From an uncultured Porphyromonadaceae bacterium (GTDB lineage Bacteria; Bacteroidota; Bacteroidia; Bacteroidales; Muribaculaceae): DNA of 21,680 nucleotides. The notes under the pieces are model-generated. The model was not told the DNA's origin. It was given only the letters and a program-made list of their open reading frames with translations, and did not search any database. Below are positions 6,536 to 14,911 of the stretch, piece by piece. The stretch spans positions 1-21,680 of the forward strand of contig CABRGT010000032.1 of assembly GCA_902470475.1 (NCBI GenBank), given 5' to 3'. Position 1 is the stretch's first letter. Each line of letters begins with the position of its first letter. The translations under genes were made by a program, and so were the position numbers.

Positions 6536-7543
6536 CTAAATCTTAGAATGTTTAAAATTTCCGGTCATGAACGGAACCCACCGGTTGACCGCCAGCGACG
6601 CCATGGCAAGGACAGGCAGCACACATACAAGAACCGGTATCCATGCCTGTCCATGAGCCGCCGGCAGAATAGCGCCGAATTTAGTGAAAGCCGCATCAAA
6701 AACACTGATCGCCTTTGACTGCAGACCATAAAAAACCAAAGTATTGGCACCGATAAACATCAGAGCCTGTTTCAGAAAAGCCGACCCCGATCTACCGATT
6801 GCCACAGACACGGCGACGACACTCCACAGCCCCGTGACGGCCGACACAGCGAAGAGCAAGGCATTGCCGAACTGAAGCAGATGGACATCGACCGGCCAGT
6901 TCCTGACTGCCAGTACCGATGCACAATACAGCGCTACGGGAATGAGGACGGAAACAGAGGAGCCTCCCGATCTCTGTTCAAAAGAGGATAGCTGTCCGGA
7001 CATCTTCAGGACATGTCCCACAGCAAGGAAAGGTAAAAACAGCAGTGCGTTGACAACATGCCAGGGCAGAGACATATCCACCGATGACATCCACAGGATA
7101 CCTGCACCGCATCCCAGTAAAGCCGCTGCAATCTTCTGCCACGTTCCTTTCACGAACCTCGCTACAGGATAATACATGATTTCCATTACAAACAGGCATG
7201 CGACAAACCACATGTCGTCCCATTGGCCGGGAATCTGAAAAAAGATTCCTTTAATCCGATCAACCACATCGAGCTCCTTGAACGGTATGGACAACAGAAT
7301 ATTAAGTACGCCAAACGCAAAGACGGGAACAACCAGGCGCAAGAACTTCGCTCTCATAAAGTGCCGGAAACTCTCTTTCGGACTGAAGGTCACTCCGGCC
7401 ACAAAGAAGAAGCCGACAAGCTCGAACGGATATGTCAGGCGCGCCGCCAATACCGATTCCCCGGGAATATGGTTCATGATTATCACAGTCATGCATATTC
7501 CTTTGAGAATATCTATCCATGCGATCCGCTCAAGTGGTTTCAT
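6536..7543 (-). CDS. Acyltransferase family 3 membrane protein
   Basis: With the start at ATG 7543 the protein is 335 residues and begins MKPLERIAWIDILKGIC, the usual opening of acyltransferase-3 enzymes (PF01757). The family's conserved His is at position 25 in IIMNHIPG. About ten hydrophobic spans follow, including LVGFFFVAGVTF and MWFVACLFVMEI. It probably adds an O-acetyl or other small acyl group to a sugar of the repeat unit at the membrane. A longer frame to 7642 exists, but its first 33 residues overlap the polymerase gene and look unlike the family. With the chosen start the overlap with the upstream gene is 14 bases. Confidence 0.9.
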   Translation of the reverse strand: MKPLERIAWIDILKGICMTVIIMNHIPGESVLAARLTYPFELVGFFFVAGVTFSPKESFRHFMRAKFLRLVVPVFAFGVLNILLSIPFKELDVVDRIKGIFFQIPGQWDDMWFVACLFVMEIMYYPVARFVKGTWQKIAAALLGCGAGILWMSSVDMSLPWHVVNALLFLPFLAVGHVLKMSGQLSSFEQRSGGSSVSVLIPVALYCASVLAVRNWPVDVHLLQFGNALLFAVSAVTGLWSVVAVSVAIGRSGSAFLKQALMFIGANTLVFYGLQSKAISVFDAAFTKFGAILPAAHGQAWIPVLVCVLPVLAMASLAVNRWVPFMTGNFKHSKI

Positions 7544-8846
7544 AAATCGAACGCTTGTCCAGGAATCCCAAGCACAGAAATATGGCAAAAACAGAGAATA
7601 TATCGGTGGAGACCTTGAACCACACGATGAACTGCAACACAAGAAGCGCCACCATCATACACCACAGGCGTGGAAAAAACGATATGCAGGCTTTTGTCAC
7701 ATATATAAAGAACATTGTGAAAATAGCCAGTCCGATGAGACCGAAATAGAATATGAATCTCAGGTAACCGATATCGGTGTTCATGTAATAGCCCTTATAA
7801 GTCGGCCCAACGTACCAGGGATCCTGGGTCGTATCAATAAAGAAGCCGTCGCCGAGACACCACGTCTTAAGATTGTCGGGAAACACGACCATGCTCTCAA
7901 GCACATTGTTGGAGTGCACCTCCCATTTGCCGTTTTCCACAAGGTTGAAAAAACCTTCGAACCCGAAGCGCAGTTCTTCCCTGAAATTATAATTCACATT
8001 GTAGAAATATGCCACCACAGGTATAGCGACAACCAAGGCCGAGACAAGGTATACGGCCGCCGTTTTTTTCCGCGTGCCTTCACGCATATGGCCGAACATC
8101 ATAACATACACTACATAGGCAATACCCATGAGCGCACCGACGGTAGTGGTGCGGGAAATCATGTTTCCCACTACTACAACCAGGGCAATACCTGTCAGAT
8201 AGAGGATTTTGCCGGTCACGCCGAAGTCTTCATCGCCCAGCAGATCGGGTAATATGAACAGGGCAATGACGAGGACGGCGGAAAAACGGATTCCGGCCGG
8301 ATCAAAGGCACATGAAATTCCGCAAAGTCGATCCTCGGCATATTCCAGCGTGCCTTTCTGATCGACCACCAGATCACACACTAAATTCTCAAAGTACGGA
8401 TAATTGTCAATCATCAGGGCACTTATGCATTGCAGCGCGCATACACCCAGAAGATAACAGGCGAGAATCCTTACCGTCAGACCTCCATGCAGATAATTCA
8501 GATAACTCACCAGTGTGAATGCTCCGCCAAGCCATACAAGCATCGTGATGATGTATGTGGCATAGGTATAGTCGGACGTGTTGTTGACGACGATCGAGAA
8601 ATAATTGACAAGCGATAGCCCCAGCGCATAACAACACAGCACCATGAACACTCGGGAGCCCTTGTCCGTAACCAGATCACGCCCCCGCAACAGTACTATT
8701 GCTATGGCGACGACCGCCATATAGATCTTGGAGTTGCCGATCGGAAAAAATGTGAAGGACAACGGAAACAGAAAGAAATCAGTCAGAAGTATGCCGATTA
8801 CTATTCCGGTCAATTTCAGAAGGATGTCCTTGCTGTTACCTTCCAT
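7530..8846 (-). CDS. O-antigen polymerase/ligase-like membrane protein (Wzy-like)
   Basis: The 438-residue protein is hydrophobic throughout with roughly ten or more predicted membrane spans. A long hydrophilic stretch sits around residues 275-345 (NYNFREELRFGFEGFFN through PWYVGPTYKG), like the large periplasmic loop of Wzy and WaaL proteins. Sequence motifs in this family are poor, so the call rests on topology and on its place among glycosyltransferases, in a cluster that has a flippase but otherwise lacks a polymerase. I chose ATG 8846; a TTG six bases earlier would add two residues. It overlaps the preceding GT2 gene by 11 bases. Confidence 0.8.
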   Translation of the reverse strand: MEGNSKDILLKLTGIVIGILLTDFFLFPLSFTFFPIGNSKIYMAVVAIAIVLLRGRDLVTDKGSRVFMVLCCYALGLSLVNYFSIVVNNTSDYTYATYIITMLVWLGGAFTLVSYLNYLHGGLTVRILACYLLGVCALQCISALMIDNYPYFENLVCDLVVDQKGTLEYAEDRLCGISCAFDPAGIRFSAVLVIALFILPDLLGDEDFGVTGKILYLTGIALVVVVGNMISRTTTVGALMGIAYVVYVMMFGHMREGTRKKTAAVYLVSALVVAIPVVAYFYNVNYNFREELRFGFEGFFNLVENGKWEVHSNNVLESMVVFPDNLKTWCLGDGFFIDTTQDPWYVGPTYKGYYMNTDIGYLRFIFYFGLIGLAIFTMFFIYVTKACISFFPRLWCMMVALLVLQFIVWFKVSTDIFSVFAIFLCLGFLDKRSIYETT

Positions 8847-9813
8847 ATACAATCCTGTTCAAGATGAAACTATAGAGGCGCACCAGAGGCCATAGATTCT
8901 TTGCCGCGCACCATTGCACCGTGCGGGTCCGCAGCGACACATCTTTATTCTTCAGTATGTACCGGTTGGCCTCGGGATACCACTCCTTCCACAACCGCCT
9001 GTATTTGCGGTCATTCATCAGAAGAAACGGAAACTTCACATCGAGCTTGAAAAATGCCAGCTGCCGGCTGTAAAGCTGACCGAACGCCTCGGTCAGATAC
9101 CTTGCGACACGGTCGACATTTCGCTGAAGCTGAATCAGATGCCGATCCGAGTACGTGTTGCTGAATGCGGCGGCATTCGTCTTCACATAATGATAAAGCG
9201 GTCTGCCGACATGCGCCGTGCGGGTTGCGCGGGAGCATAACAACATCATTGTCATGTCTTCGCCCATACCGTCGTCCGGCGGAAACGTCAGATTATTATC
9301 TGAATAAATGCTGCGGCGGACAAGTTTATTCCACACGTTGAACTTCATCGCTCCCCCGAGCATCAGTCTCACCGCATGCTCAGGCGAATCGGGGGCCGGT
9401 TCCGACATGCGGCGTTCACGTGCGGCCAATGTCAGGTACCAGTCGCACCATACAAAATCGGCATTCCGCTCCTTTGCGGCCCCGTACATCGACTCAAGAA
9501 GATCGGGCTCGACATAGTCATCGCTGTCGCAGTGATATATAAACTCACCTCGGGCCTCGGCAAGCCCCGTGTTGCGTGCCTGCGGCAGACCACGGTTCTC
9601 GGAATGCGTGATGATGCGCACCTGTCCGCGGCGGTCAGGAAATTCATCCAGAACTTCGCGGACAATAGTCATGGACCTGTCGGGGGTGGCATCGTCCACG
9701 AATATGAACTCAACGCCTTCCTTGAGTGTCTGGGAAAAAAGGGATCTCGCACATCGCCCTATGTATTTCTCGACACCGTAGACCGGAATTACTACCGACA
9801 CAGCCGTTTTCAT
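8836..9813 (-). CDS. Glycosyltransferase family 2 (GT-A), paralogue 1 of pair A
   Basis: The 325-residue protein opens with VSVVIPVYGVEKYIGR, has the nucleotide-binding FIFVDDATPDRS (Asp40-Asp41), ENRGLPQARNTGL, and the metal-binding DSDD at 96-99. It should be an inverting transferase adding one residue to the repeat unit. It shares with the next gene upstream a distinctive variant of the family signature (VDDAT, DRSM, NRGLPxARNTG, WCDW), so the two are tandem paralogues. The start ATG overlaps the stop of that gene in an ATGA (9810-9813). Donor sugar is unknown. Confidence 0.94.
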   Translation of the reverse strand: MKTAVSVVIPVYGVEKYIGRCARSLFSQTLKEGVEFIFVDDATPDRSMTIVREVLDEFPDRRGQVRIITHSENRGLPQARNTGLAEARGEFIYHCDSDDYVEPDLLESMYGAAKERNADFVWCDWYLTLAARERRMSEPAPDSPEHAVRLMLGGAMKFNVWNKLVRRSIYSDNNLTFPPDDGMGEDMTMMLLCSRATRTAHVGRPLYHYVKTNAAAFSNTYSDRHLIQLQRNVDRVARYLTEAFGQLYSRQLAFFKLDVKFPFLLMNDRKYRRLWKEWYPEANRYILKNKDVSLRTRTVQWCAAKNLWPLVRLYSFILNRIVYGR

Positions 9814-10805
9814 CTATACCTCAACCGATTGTAGATATCAACAATAAGCAGATTATACACTGCCACCGGCAGGAAAAGATTCCTTTTCGCACACTTTTCA
9901 AGAAACGACACGCGGCCGGACGTCTGATTATTGAGACCTATGTATTCGTTGGCGTCGCTGAAAAGCCTTTTCCAGGCGCGGAAAAGACGCGGACGGCAAC
10001 CCGACAACAGCAAGGCCGACTTCATGCCAAGCTTCATGAAAGCCATTTCACGGACATATTTATCCGGAAATTTATTTTCTATGAATCCGCACACCCGGTT
10101 CACATTATATTCCAGCGAACGGATATGACTGTCGGCGTAGGCCGACGTTATAGTGCCCGTGTCGTATTTGACATAGTTGTACAGGTAACCTTCGGTCTTC
10201 CCTACACGGCCGGCGCATGCAAGCACCATCATCATGGTCATGTCCTCGCCCATCGAATGTCCTTCCGGAAACTCTATGCCGTTTTCCGTGAAAAGGTCCC
10301 GCCTTGTAAGTTTGTTCCATACATTGTAGTGCAGCGGACCCACAAGCGTATGGAGCAGCGCCTCGGCACCGGTGGAATAATCGGGCTCGGACACTCTTAT
10401 CCTATTATTGCCCTTGACGGTATTCCAGTCGCACCAGGCCACATCCAGATTGTCTTTGCGGCATCGTTCGTAGAGCCGTTTAACCATAGTCGGATCAAGG
10501 AAGTCATCACTGTCAACGTGCATTATATATCTGCCCGTGGCGGCTTTCATGCCAGTGTTTCTGGCGGCGGGCAGCCCGCGGTTGGTCTCGTGACGCAAGA
10601 TCTTCACACGCTCTTTAAGCCGGCTGTATCTGCCGTCAAGTACCTCGCCGACAATTTCCATTGACCTGTCCTTTGTGGCATCATCCACAAAGATGAATTC
10701 AATGCTGTCGGCAAGCGACTGGGAAAAAAGACTGTCGGCAAACCGTCCTATACGGTCCTCGACGCCGTAGACCGGGATTACGACGCTTACTTCCGGATTA
10801 CCCAT
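9810..10805 (-). CDS. Glycosyltransferase family 2 (GT-A), paralogue 2 of pair A
   Basis: The 331-residue protein has VSVVIPVYGVEDRIGR, FIFVDDATKDRS, NRGLPAARNTGM and DSDD at 98-101. An ED motif follows in HSMGEDMTMMM, which also occurs in the paralogue as GMGEDMTMML. I chose ATG 10805 because it gives an N-terminus like that of the paralogue and overlaps the preceding stop by 8 bases; ATG 10814 would add three residues. The C-terminal 60 residues are basic and may lie against the membrane. Confidence 0.94.
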   Translation of the reverse strand: MGNPEVSVVIPVYGVEDRIGRFADSLFSQSLADSIEFIFVDDATKDRSMEIVGEVLDGRYSRLKERVKILRHETNRGLPAARNTGMKAATGRYIMHVDSDDFLDPTMVKRLYERCRKDNLDVAWCDWNTVKGNNRIRVSEPDYSTGAEALLHTLVGPLHYNVWNKLTRRDLFTENGIEFPEGHSMGEDMTMMMVLACAGRVGKTEGYLYNYVKYDTGTITSAYADSHIRSLEYNVNRVCGFIENKFPDKYVREMAFMKLGMKSALLLSGCRPRLFRAWKRLFSDANEYIGLNNQTSGRVSFLEKCAKRNLFLPVAVYNLLIVDIYNRLRYR

Positions 10806-11775
10806 TGAGCGCATTATAAAGTCTTGATATCAGGTACGCGAGCGTCATGTTATACAGTAACACAAGGCTCAATATCTTTTTTTTACGGCTCGATGGCCGC
10901 AACAGTTCTTTGCGCTTCCGGATTTCCACCACTTCCGACCGGAACGCCGCAAAGTCACTCTTGTGCGTCAGTGTGTCGAAAAATATATCTGTGGCATATC
11001 CGCTCAGAAAGTTGTCCAGGACAGGGAACCCGAAGCCGGTCTTTTTTCTGAGCGCCTTGATATTACAGCCGATAGATTCGGCAAGCCGGACAAACGACTT
11101 CGCACCCATGCTGTATTTGGTATGTCGCGCCTGTCGGGCATCATTATATCGGGTTATGGCCATGTCAACTGTACGGAGACCGGCAATCTTATTTATATAT
11201 CTGAGAACAAAATCGGTATCCTCTCCATAAAACAGTCGTGTGTCAAACCGCAGGCCGCTATCCTCGATTATCGACCGCCTGAACCTCTTGCTCCAAGGAG
11301 CCGTCACATAAACCTGACATAATAACGGATCCAATGCCCCCGTATCTTCATGGAGATCATATCTGTGCGGGTCGGGCACATTAATGAATCCGTCGGGACA
11401 TTCCGAAACTACATGCAGCACACCGCCTATGACTAAATCATCCGTTCCGGCGGTCATCAGGCTCGCCAGCGCCTCCGGCATCAGTGTGTCATCCGCGTCC
11501 AGGAACAATATAAACTCGCCTGCAGCATTGTCGAGGCCGCTGTTGCGCGCCGAACTTACGCCGCCGTTTTCTTTATGGATTGTCTTGATCCGACTGTCAC
11601 TTGCCGAATATGTGTCGCATATTCCGGAAGAGCCGTCAGTGCTGCCGTCATTGATCAGCAGAATCTCGTAGTCTCCGAATGACTGGCCGAGAATACTGTC
11701 TACGCATGCGGCCAACGTGGTCTCCGCATTATAGACCGGAACAATTATCGAGACTCCCGGAGTGCGAGGATTCAT
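10798..11775 (-). CDS. Glycosyltransferase family 2 (GT-A), paralogue 1 of pair B
   Basis: The 325-residue protein has SIIVPVYNAETTLAACVDSIL, INDGSTDGS, NGGVSSARNSGLDNAAGE and the metal-binding DADD at 93-96. Its signature regions are much closer to the next upstream gene than to pair A, so it is a second tandem duplication. The C-terminus is rich in lysine and ends in a hydrophobic helix (ILSLVLLYNMTLAYLI) that could anchor it at the membrane. The start used is ATG 11775; a GTG at 11781 would add two residues. It follows the previous stop by 32 bases. Confidence 0.93.
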   Translation of the reverse strand: MNPRTPGVSIIVPVYNAETTLAACVDSILGQSFGDYEILLINDGSTDGSSGICDTYSASDSRIKTIHKENGGVSSARNSGLDNAAGEFILFLDADDTLMPEALASLMTAGTDDLVIGGVLHVVSECPDGFINVPDPHRYDLHEDTGALDPLLCQVYVTAPWSKRFRRSIIEDSGLRFDTRLFYGEDTDFVLRYINKIAGLRTVDMAITRYNDARQARHTKYSMGAKSFVRLAESIGCNIKALRKKTGFGFPVLDNFLSGYATDIFFDTLTHKSDFAAFRSEVVEIRKRKELLRPSSRKKKILSLVLLYNMTLAYLISRLYNALNG

Positions 11776-11807
11776 TGTCACACAGTTTCAGGCAGAGCGC
11801 CTGACGT

Positions 11808-12746
11808 TCAGATGAATTTGTTCTTTATCAGGCGGGAGATCAGCCACGCGGCAAAGGTTGACAGTCCGGCGATTCTGTAAAACAGCCGTTTCTTACTGCT
11901 GTCGGCATAAGGAACCACGCCCGAATCAAACAGCGCGGTCAGCTCGCCGGCGAATTTCCTGTAGCCGGGCTGAGTCAGCAGACTCTTGAAATACAATGAG
12001 CCTAAATAGCCCTGTATCATTTCCGCGAACCCGTCAAAGACATTTCCGCGTTCTCTTTTCAGAATGGTGAAACTCTCTTCAAAACAACGTCGCTGATAAA
12101 CATACCGGTCAGTAGAGATCCTGTATTTTCTGAGCTCGGCCGTCTTATCGTCCATATAGCAGTAAACCGGCTTCCGTACCTGCCCGATGCTCCCGGGCAT
12201 AAGACCAAGATAACGCACTACGAAGTCGGCATCCTCGAGCACATGGAATCTGTTGTTGAACTCCAATCGATTGTCCTTTATTATCCGCGCGCTGAACAAT
12301 TTCGCCCACGGCGATATAAAACAGACCATGTTGCCGCCGTCGGTCGGGACCTCAGTACTTTCACTTACCCTGTCGCTGAAGATGAACTTATGTATGAATC
12401 CGCCGACAACCATGTCTGCATCGTGAGTCCGGCGCACCATATCGTCAAAAGCCCCCTTCAAAAGAAAGTCGTCGGCATCACAGAATGTTATCCATTCTCC
12501 GGCAGCATTATCGAGTCCCAGGTTCCGGGCTGAGCTGACTCCACCGTTGGTTTTACGGAACGTCCGGACACGTGGATCGCCTGCGCAATATTCGCTGCAG
12601 ATCTCCCAGCTGCCGTCGGCCGAACCATCATCCACCAGCAGCAGTTCGAAGTCTGTAAAAGTCTGCGTCAATATCGAATCCACGCAGCGACGGAGGCTTT
12701 TCTCCGCATTATATACGGGGACTATGACTGATATGAACGGAGCCAT
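11808..12746 (-). CDS. Glycosyltransferase family 2 (GT-A), paralogue 2 of pair B
   Basis: The 312-residue protein has ISVIVPVYNAEKSLRRCVDSI, LLVDDGSADGS, NGGVSSARNLGLDNAAGE and DADD at 90-93. EDADFVVRYLG in the second half is the counterpart of EDTDFVLRYIN in its paralogue. I chose ATG 12746, which puts the family's first strand at residue 5; a TTG at 12755 would add three residues. It lies 54 bases after the GT8 stop, one of the wider gaps in the operon. I see no perfect TAnnTTTG element in that gap. Confidence 0.93.
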   Translation of the reverse strand: MAPFISVIVPVYNAEKSLRRCVDSILTQTFTDFELLLVDDGSADGSWEICSEYCAGDPRVRTFRKTNGGVSSARNLGLDNAAGEWITFCDADDFLLKGAFDDMVRRTHDADMVVGGFIHKFIFSDRVSESTEVPTDGGNMVCFISPWAKLFSARIIKDNRLEFNNRFHVLEDADFVVRYLGLMPGSIGQVRKPVYCYMDDKTAELRKYRISTDRYVYQRRCFEESFTILKRERGNVFDGFAEMIQGYLGSLYFKSLLTQPGYRKFAGELTALFDSGVVPYADSSKKRLFYRIAGLSTFAAWLISRLIKNKFI

Positions 12747-12800
12747 CGGTGTCAAGACTGTTCTTTGCGGATTAGACCGCAGGACGCGTAATGAGTGATT

Positions 12801-13763
12801 TTACAGATTCACAAGTGTTCCGTGCTCGATCCGGTTCCTTAATTCCTCGTCCGATAAGTTTTCGGTAGCATACCATCGCGGAAGTCTCATGATATGTAGC
12901 CTGTCAAGAAGGCGGCGCACAACAAGCCTTGCCGACTTGTTCCGTTCCTTATAATGCACTTTCATCACAGGTTTTTCCAGCATCGAATTATATCTGTCCC
13001 ACATACTCTGGAACTGATGGTACATGCGCTCGTAGATCCAGGGAGCCTGCCCGGCATAATGCACTATCACAGGATGGTCGAGAGCATCAAGTGCCTGCCG
13101 GCGCAGATCTTCCGAATACCGCCATACATAATGAAAATGCGCATCAAGAACGCCGTACTTCATGGGAAGCACAATCCTTGATCCGGCACAGACGGCGTTT
13201 ATGGCATCCTGATCAGGAAAAGCGATCACACGGTCGTTCTCAACAGCCCATCCGTATACTCTTTCTGTCAGATCATGCGTTCGCCAGTAGTCAAGATTCA
13301 TCATCAGAACGCCCGAGCAGATATACCAGCATGCGGCATCTTCCCCGAGGCGCGACCTTGTATCCTGATTGAAGGCCTGCACGTCTATCACCCCGGCGAC
13401 AGACTTTCCGGTCATATCGATCTCGAAGAGGTCCGAGACGGAACCGGTGACAAGCACATCGGCGTCAAGATACAGAACCTTGTCCACATCGGGAAGCAGT
13501 CCGGGAAGCAGAATCCTGTACCATGCTATCGGGCTCCATGTATTCTTCAGCTTCTTCAGTTGCGAGTCATCGACCTCATGGATCAACAGAGGATTGCCGG
13601 CACACTGGCTGCGGATAAATTCGACAGATGCGCCAGTCAGACTGTCTGCCAATATATGTATGACATATCTTTCCCCGGGGTTGTTTACGACGAGGCTCTT
13701 GATCACCACGGCCACATATGGGGCGTAACCATCGTTGATGCAGAATGCTATATGCTTGTCCAT
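12801..13763 (-). CDS. Glycosyltransferase family 8 (LgtC/RfaJ-like)
   Basis: The 320-residue protein begins MDKHIAFCINDGYAPYVAVV, has YRILLPGLLP before the DxD motif in YLDADVLVTG (Asp100 and Asp102), then YICSGVLMMNLDYWR, FPDQDAINAV and HYAGQAPW. This is the full set of LgtC-type GT8 motifs, so it is probably a retaining galactosyl- or glucosyltransferase using a UDP-sugar with manganese. Start at ATG 13763 lies 10 bases after the pyruvyltransferase-family stop. It is more distant from the GT8 at 5734-6531 than a recent duplicate would be. Confidence 0.94.
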   Translation of the reverse strand: MDKHIAFCINDGYAPYVAVVIKSLVVNNPGERYVIHILADSLTGASVEFIRSQCAGNPLLIHEVDDSQLKKLKNTWSPIAWYRILLPGLLPDVDKVLYLDADVLVTGSVSDLFEIDMTGKSVAGVIDVQAFNQDTRSRLGEDAACWYICSGVLMMNLDYWRTHDLTERVYGWAVENDRVIAFPDQDAINAVCAGSRIVLPMKYGVLDAHFHYVWRYSEDLRRQALDALDHPVIVHYAGQAPWIYERMYHQFQSMWDRYNSMLEKPVMKVHYKERNKSARLVVRRLLDRLHIMRLPRWYATENLSDEELRNRIEHGTLVNL

Positions 13764-13773
13764 ACGACGGATA

Positions 13774-14895
13774 TCAGTGAATTAAACTACCGGCAGGCGA
13801 GATACCGCCTAAAGCGGACGATAGAAAATGTCGCGATGTATCTACAAAAGGCCGTATTCTCTCACCGACATGGCTGAAGTCGAATGCTTCGGCGTCTCTT
13901 ATTTCCGCGGCGCATTCTTCCATGCCGGCCAGTTCAAGAAGATGCGAGACACGGCTGTCATCCATTCCTCTGAACGCGTAAAAGGGCTTCTGAAACAACA
14001 GCGAGAACACCACGGCATGGAATGAGCCGCACAGCACGTAGGATGCATGTTTTATCAGATTCAGGAACTCCGCAGGACCTACAGATATAAAAAATCTGAA
14101 GTTAGGATTACCGTGCCACTCCCGGTAACCGTCGGGAAGCGTACAGATGACTTTAAGACCGTGCTGACCGGCGAACCGGGCCGCTTCTGTATATAATTCC
14201 GGATAATACTCATACCATGGGGTATACAGCAGAACATATCTTCCTCGGACTATAGGCGAATCACCGGCAACCGCCGACCAGCGTGACGCCGACAGCAGCA
14301 GCGTCGGATCTGCCGCGACCGTCACTTCACGGCTTGTAAGGCTTCTGATATATGTCGCTGTGCCGGGCTCGCGGACGGATATGGCATCGTAGCGCGATAA
14401 ACTGCCCGAAACGAATCTGCTGAAATCCGCTTCGCCCTGCTCCGAATAAGGCCCCATGCTTGGGGCATAGGCGATCCGCTTCCCTTTACTGACAAAATCA
14501 AGATAATAAGCGGTAGAAAAGTCCGGACAAACATTGTTCCATATCTGGTCACTGCCGGAGATATAGCAGTCAAAATCAAAGGACTCTTTTCCAAGCTCCG
14601 CAACCGAACCATATTCGCGTGGAGTAAGAATATAGTTGTCGCGCATGAATTTCTCGAACAGACTGTGCTTGCGGATGTCTTTTACCGTCAGTAATGGATG
14701 GCGGACAACATCTAAACTTTTAACCCACTTTTTTTTCATGAAAAGCGGGTTATACATCTTTTTTTGCTTTGCGGTGCGGAAATTGATAATGCGGCAGTCG
14801 TGGCCGAGAGCAAGTACAGTCTGCTGCAGGGCATATGCCTGCAGCATGGAGCCGTAGTTGTGGGAGGCGTGGAATGTTATGATGCCGACCTTCAT
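13774..14895 (-). CDS. Polysaccharide pyruvyl transferase family protein
   Basis: Starting at ATG 14895, the 373-residue protein opens MKVGIITFHASHNYGSMLQA, the usual start of PF04230 members (CsaB, WcaK/AmsJ, EpsI). Later motifs are SGSDQIWN, RIAYAPSMG, SVREPGT, DPTLLL and CGSFHAVVFSLLF. Enzymes of this family add a pyruvyl ketal from phosphoenolpyruvate to a sugar, although many Bacteroidota members are untested and some may act differently. A longer frame to 14958 adds 21 residues that overlap the flippase gene and do not match the family. It lies 16 bases after the flippase stop and close to the ferredoxin-domain protein, a frequent partner. Confidence 0.92.
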   Translation of the reverse strand: MKVGIITFHASHNYGSMLQAYALQQTVLALGHDCRIINFRTAKQKKMYNPLFMKKKWVKSLDVVRHPLLTVKDIRKHSLFEKFMRDNYILTPREYGSVAELGKESFDFDCYISGSDQIWNNVCPDFSTAYYLDFVSKGKRIAYAPSMGPYSEQGEADFSRFVSGSLSRYDAISVREPGTATYIRSLTSREVTVAADPTLLLSASRWSAVAGDSPIVRGRYVLLYTPWYEYYPELYTEAARFAGQHGLKVICTLPDGYREWHGNPNFRFFISVGPAEFLNLIKHASYVLCGSFHAVVFSLLFQKPFYAFRGMDDSRVSHLLELAGMEECAAEIRDAEAFDFSHVGERIRPFVDTSRHFLSSALGGISPAGSLIH

Positions 14896-14911
14896 GGAAG
14901 GGAAATTACAT

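Noticed and set aside
7278..8252. 324-codon plus-strand frame
   Set aside because: It is antisense to the acyltransferase and polymerase genes and shows no motif.
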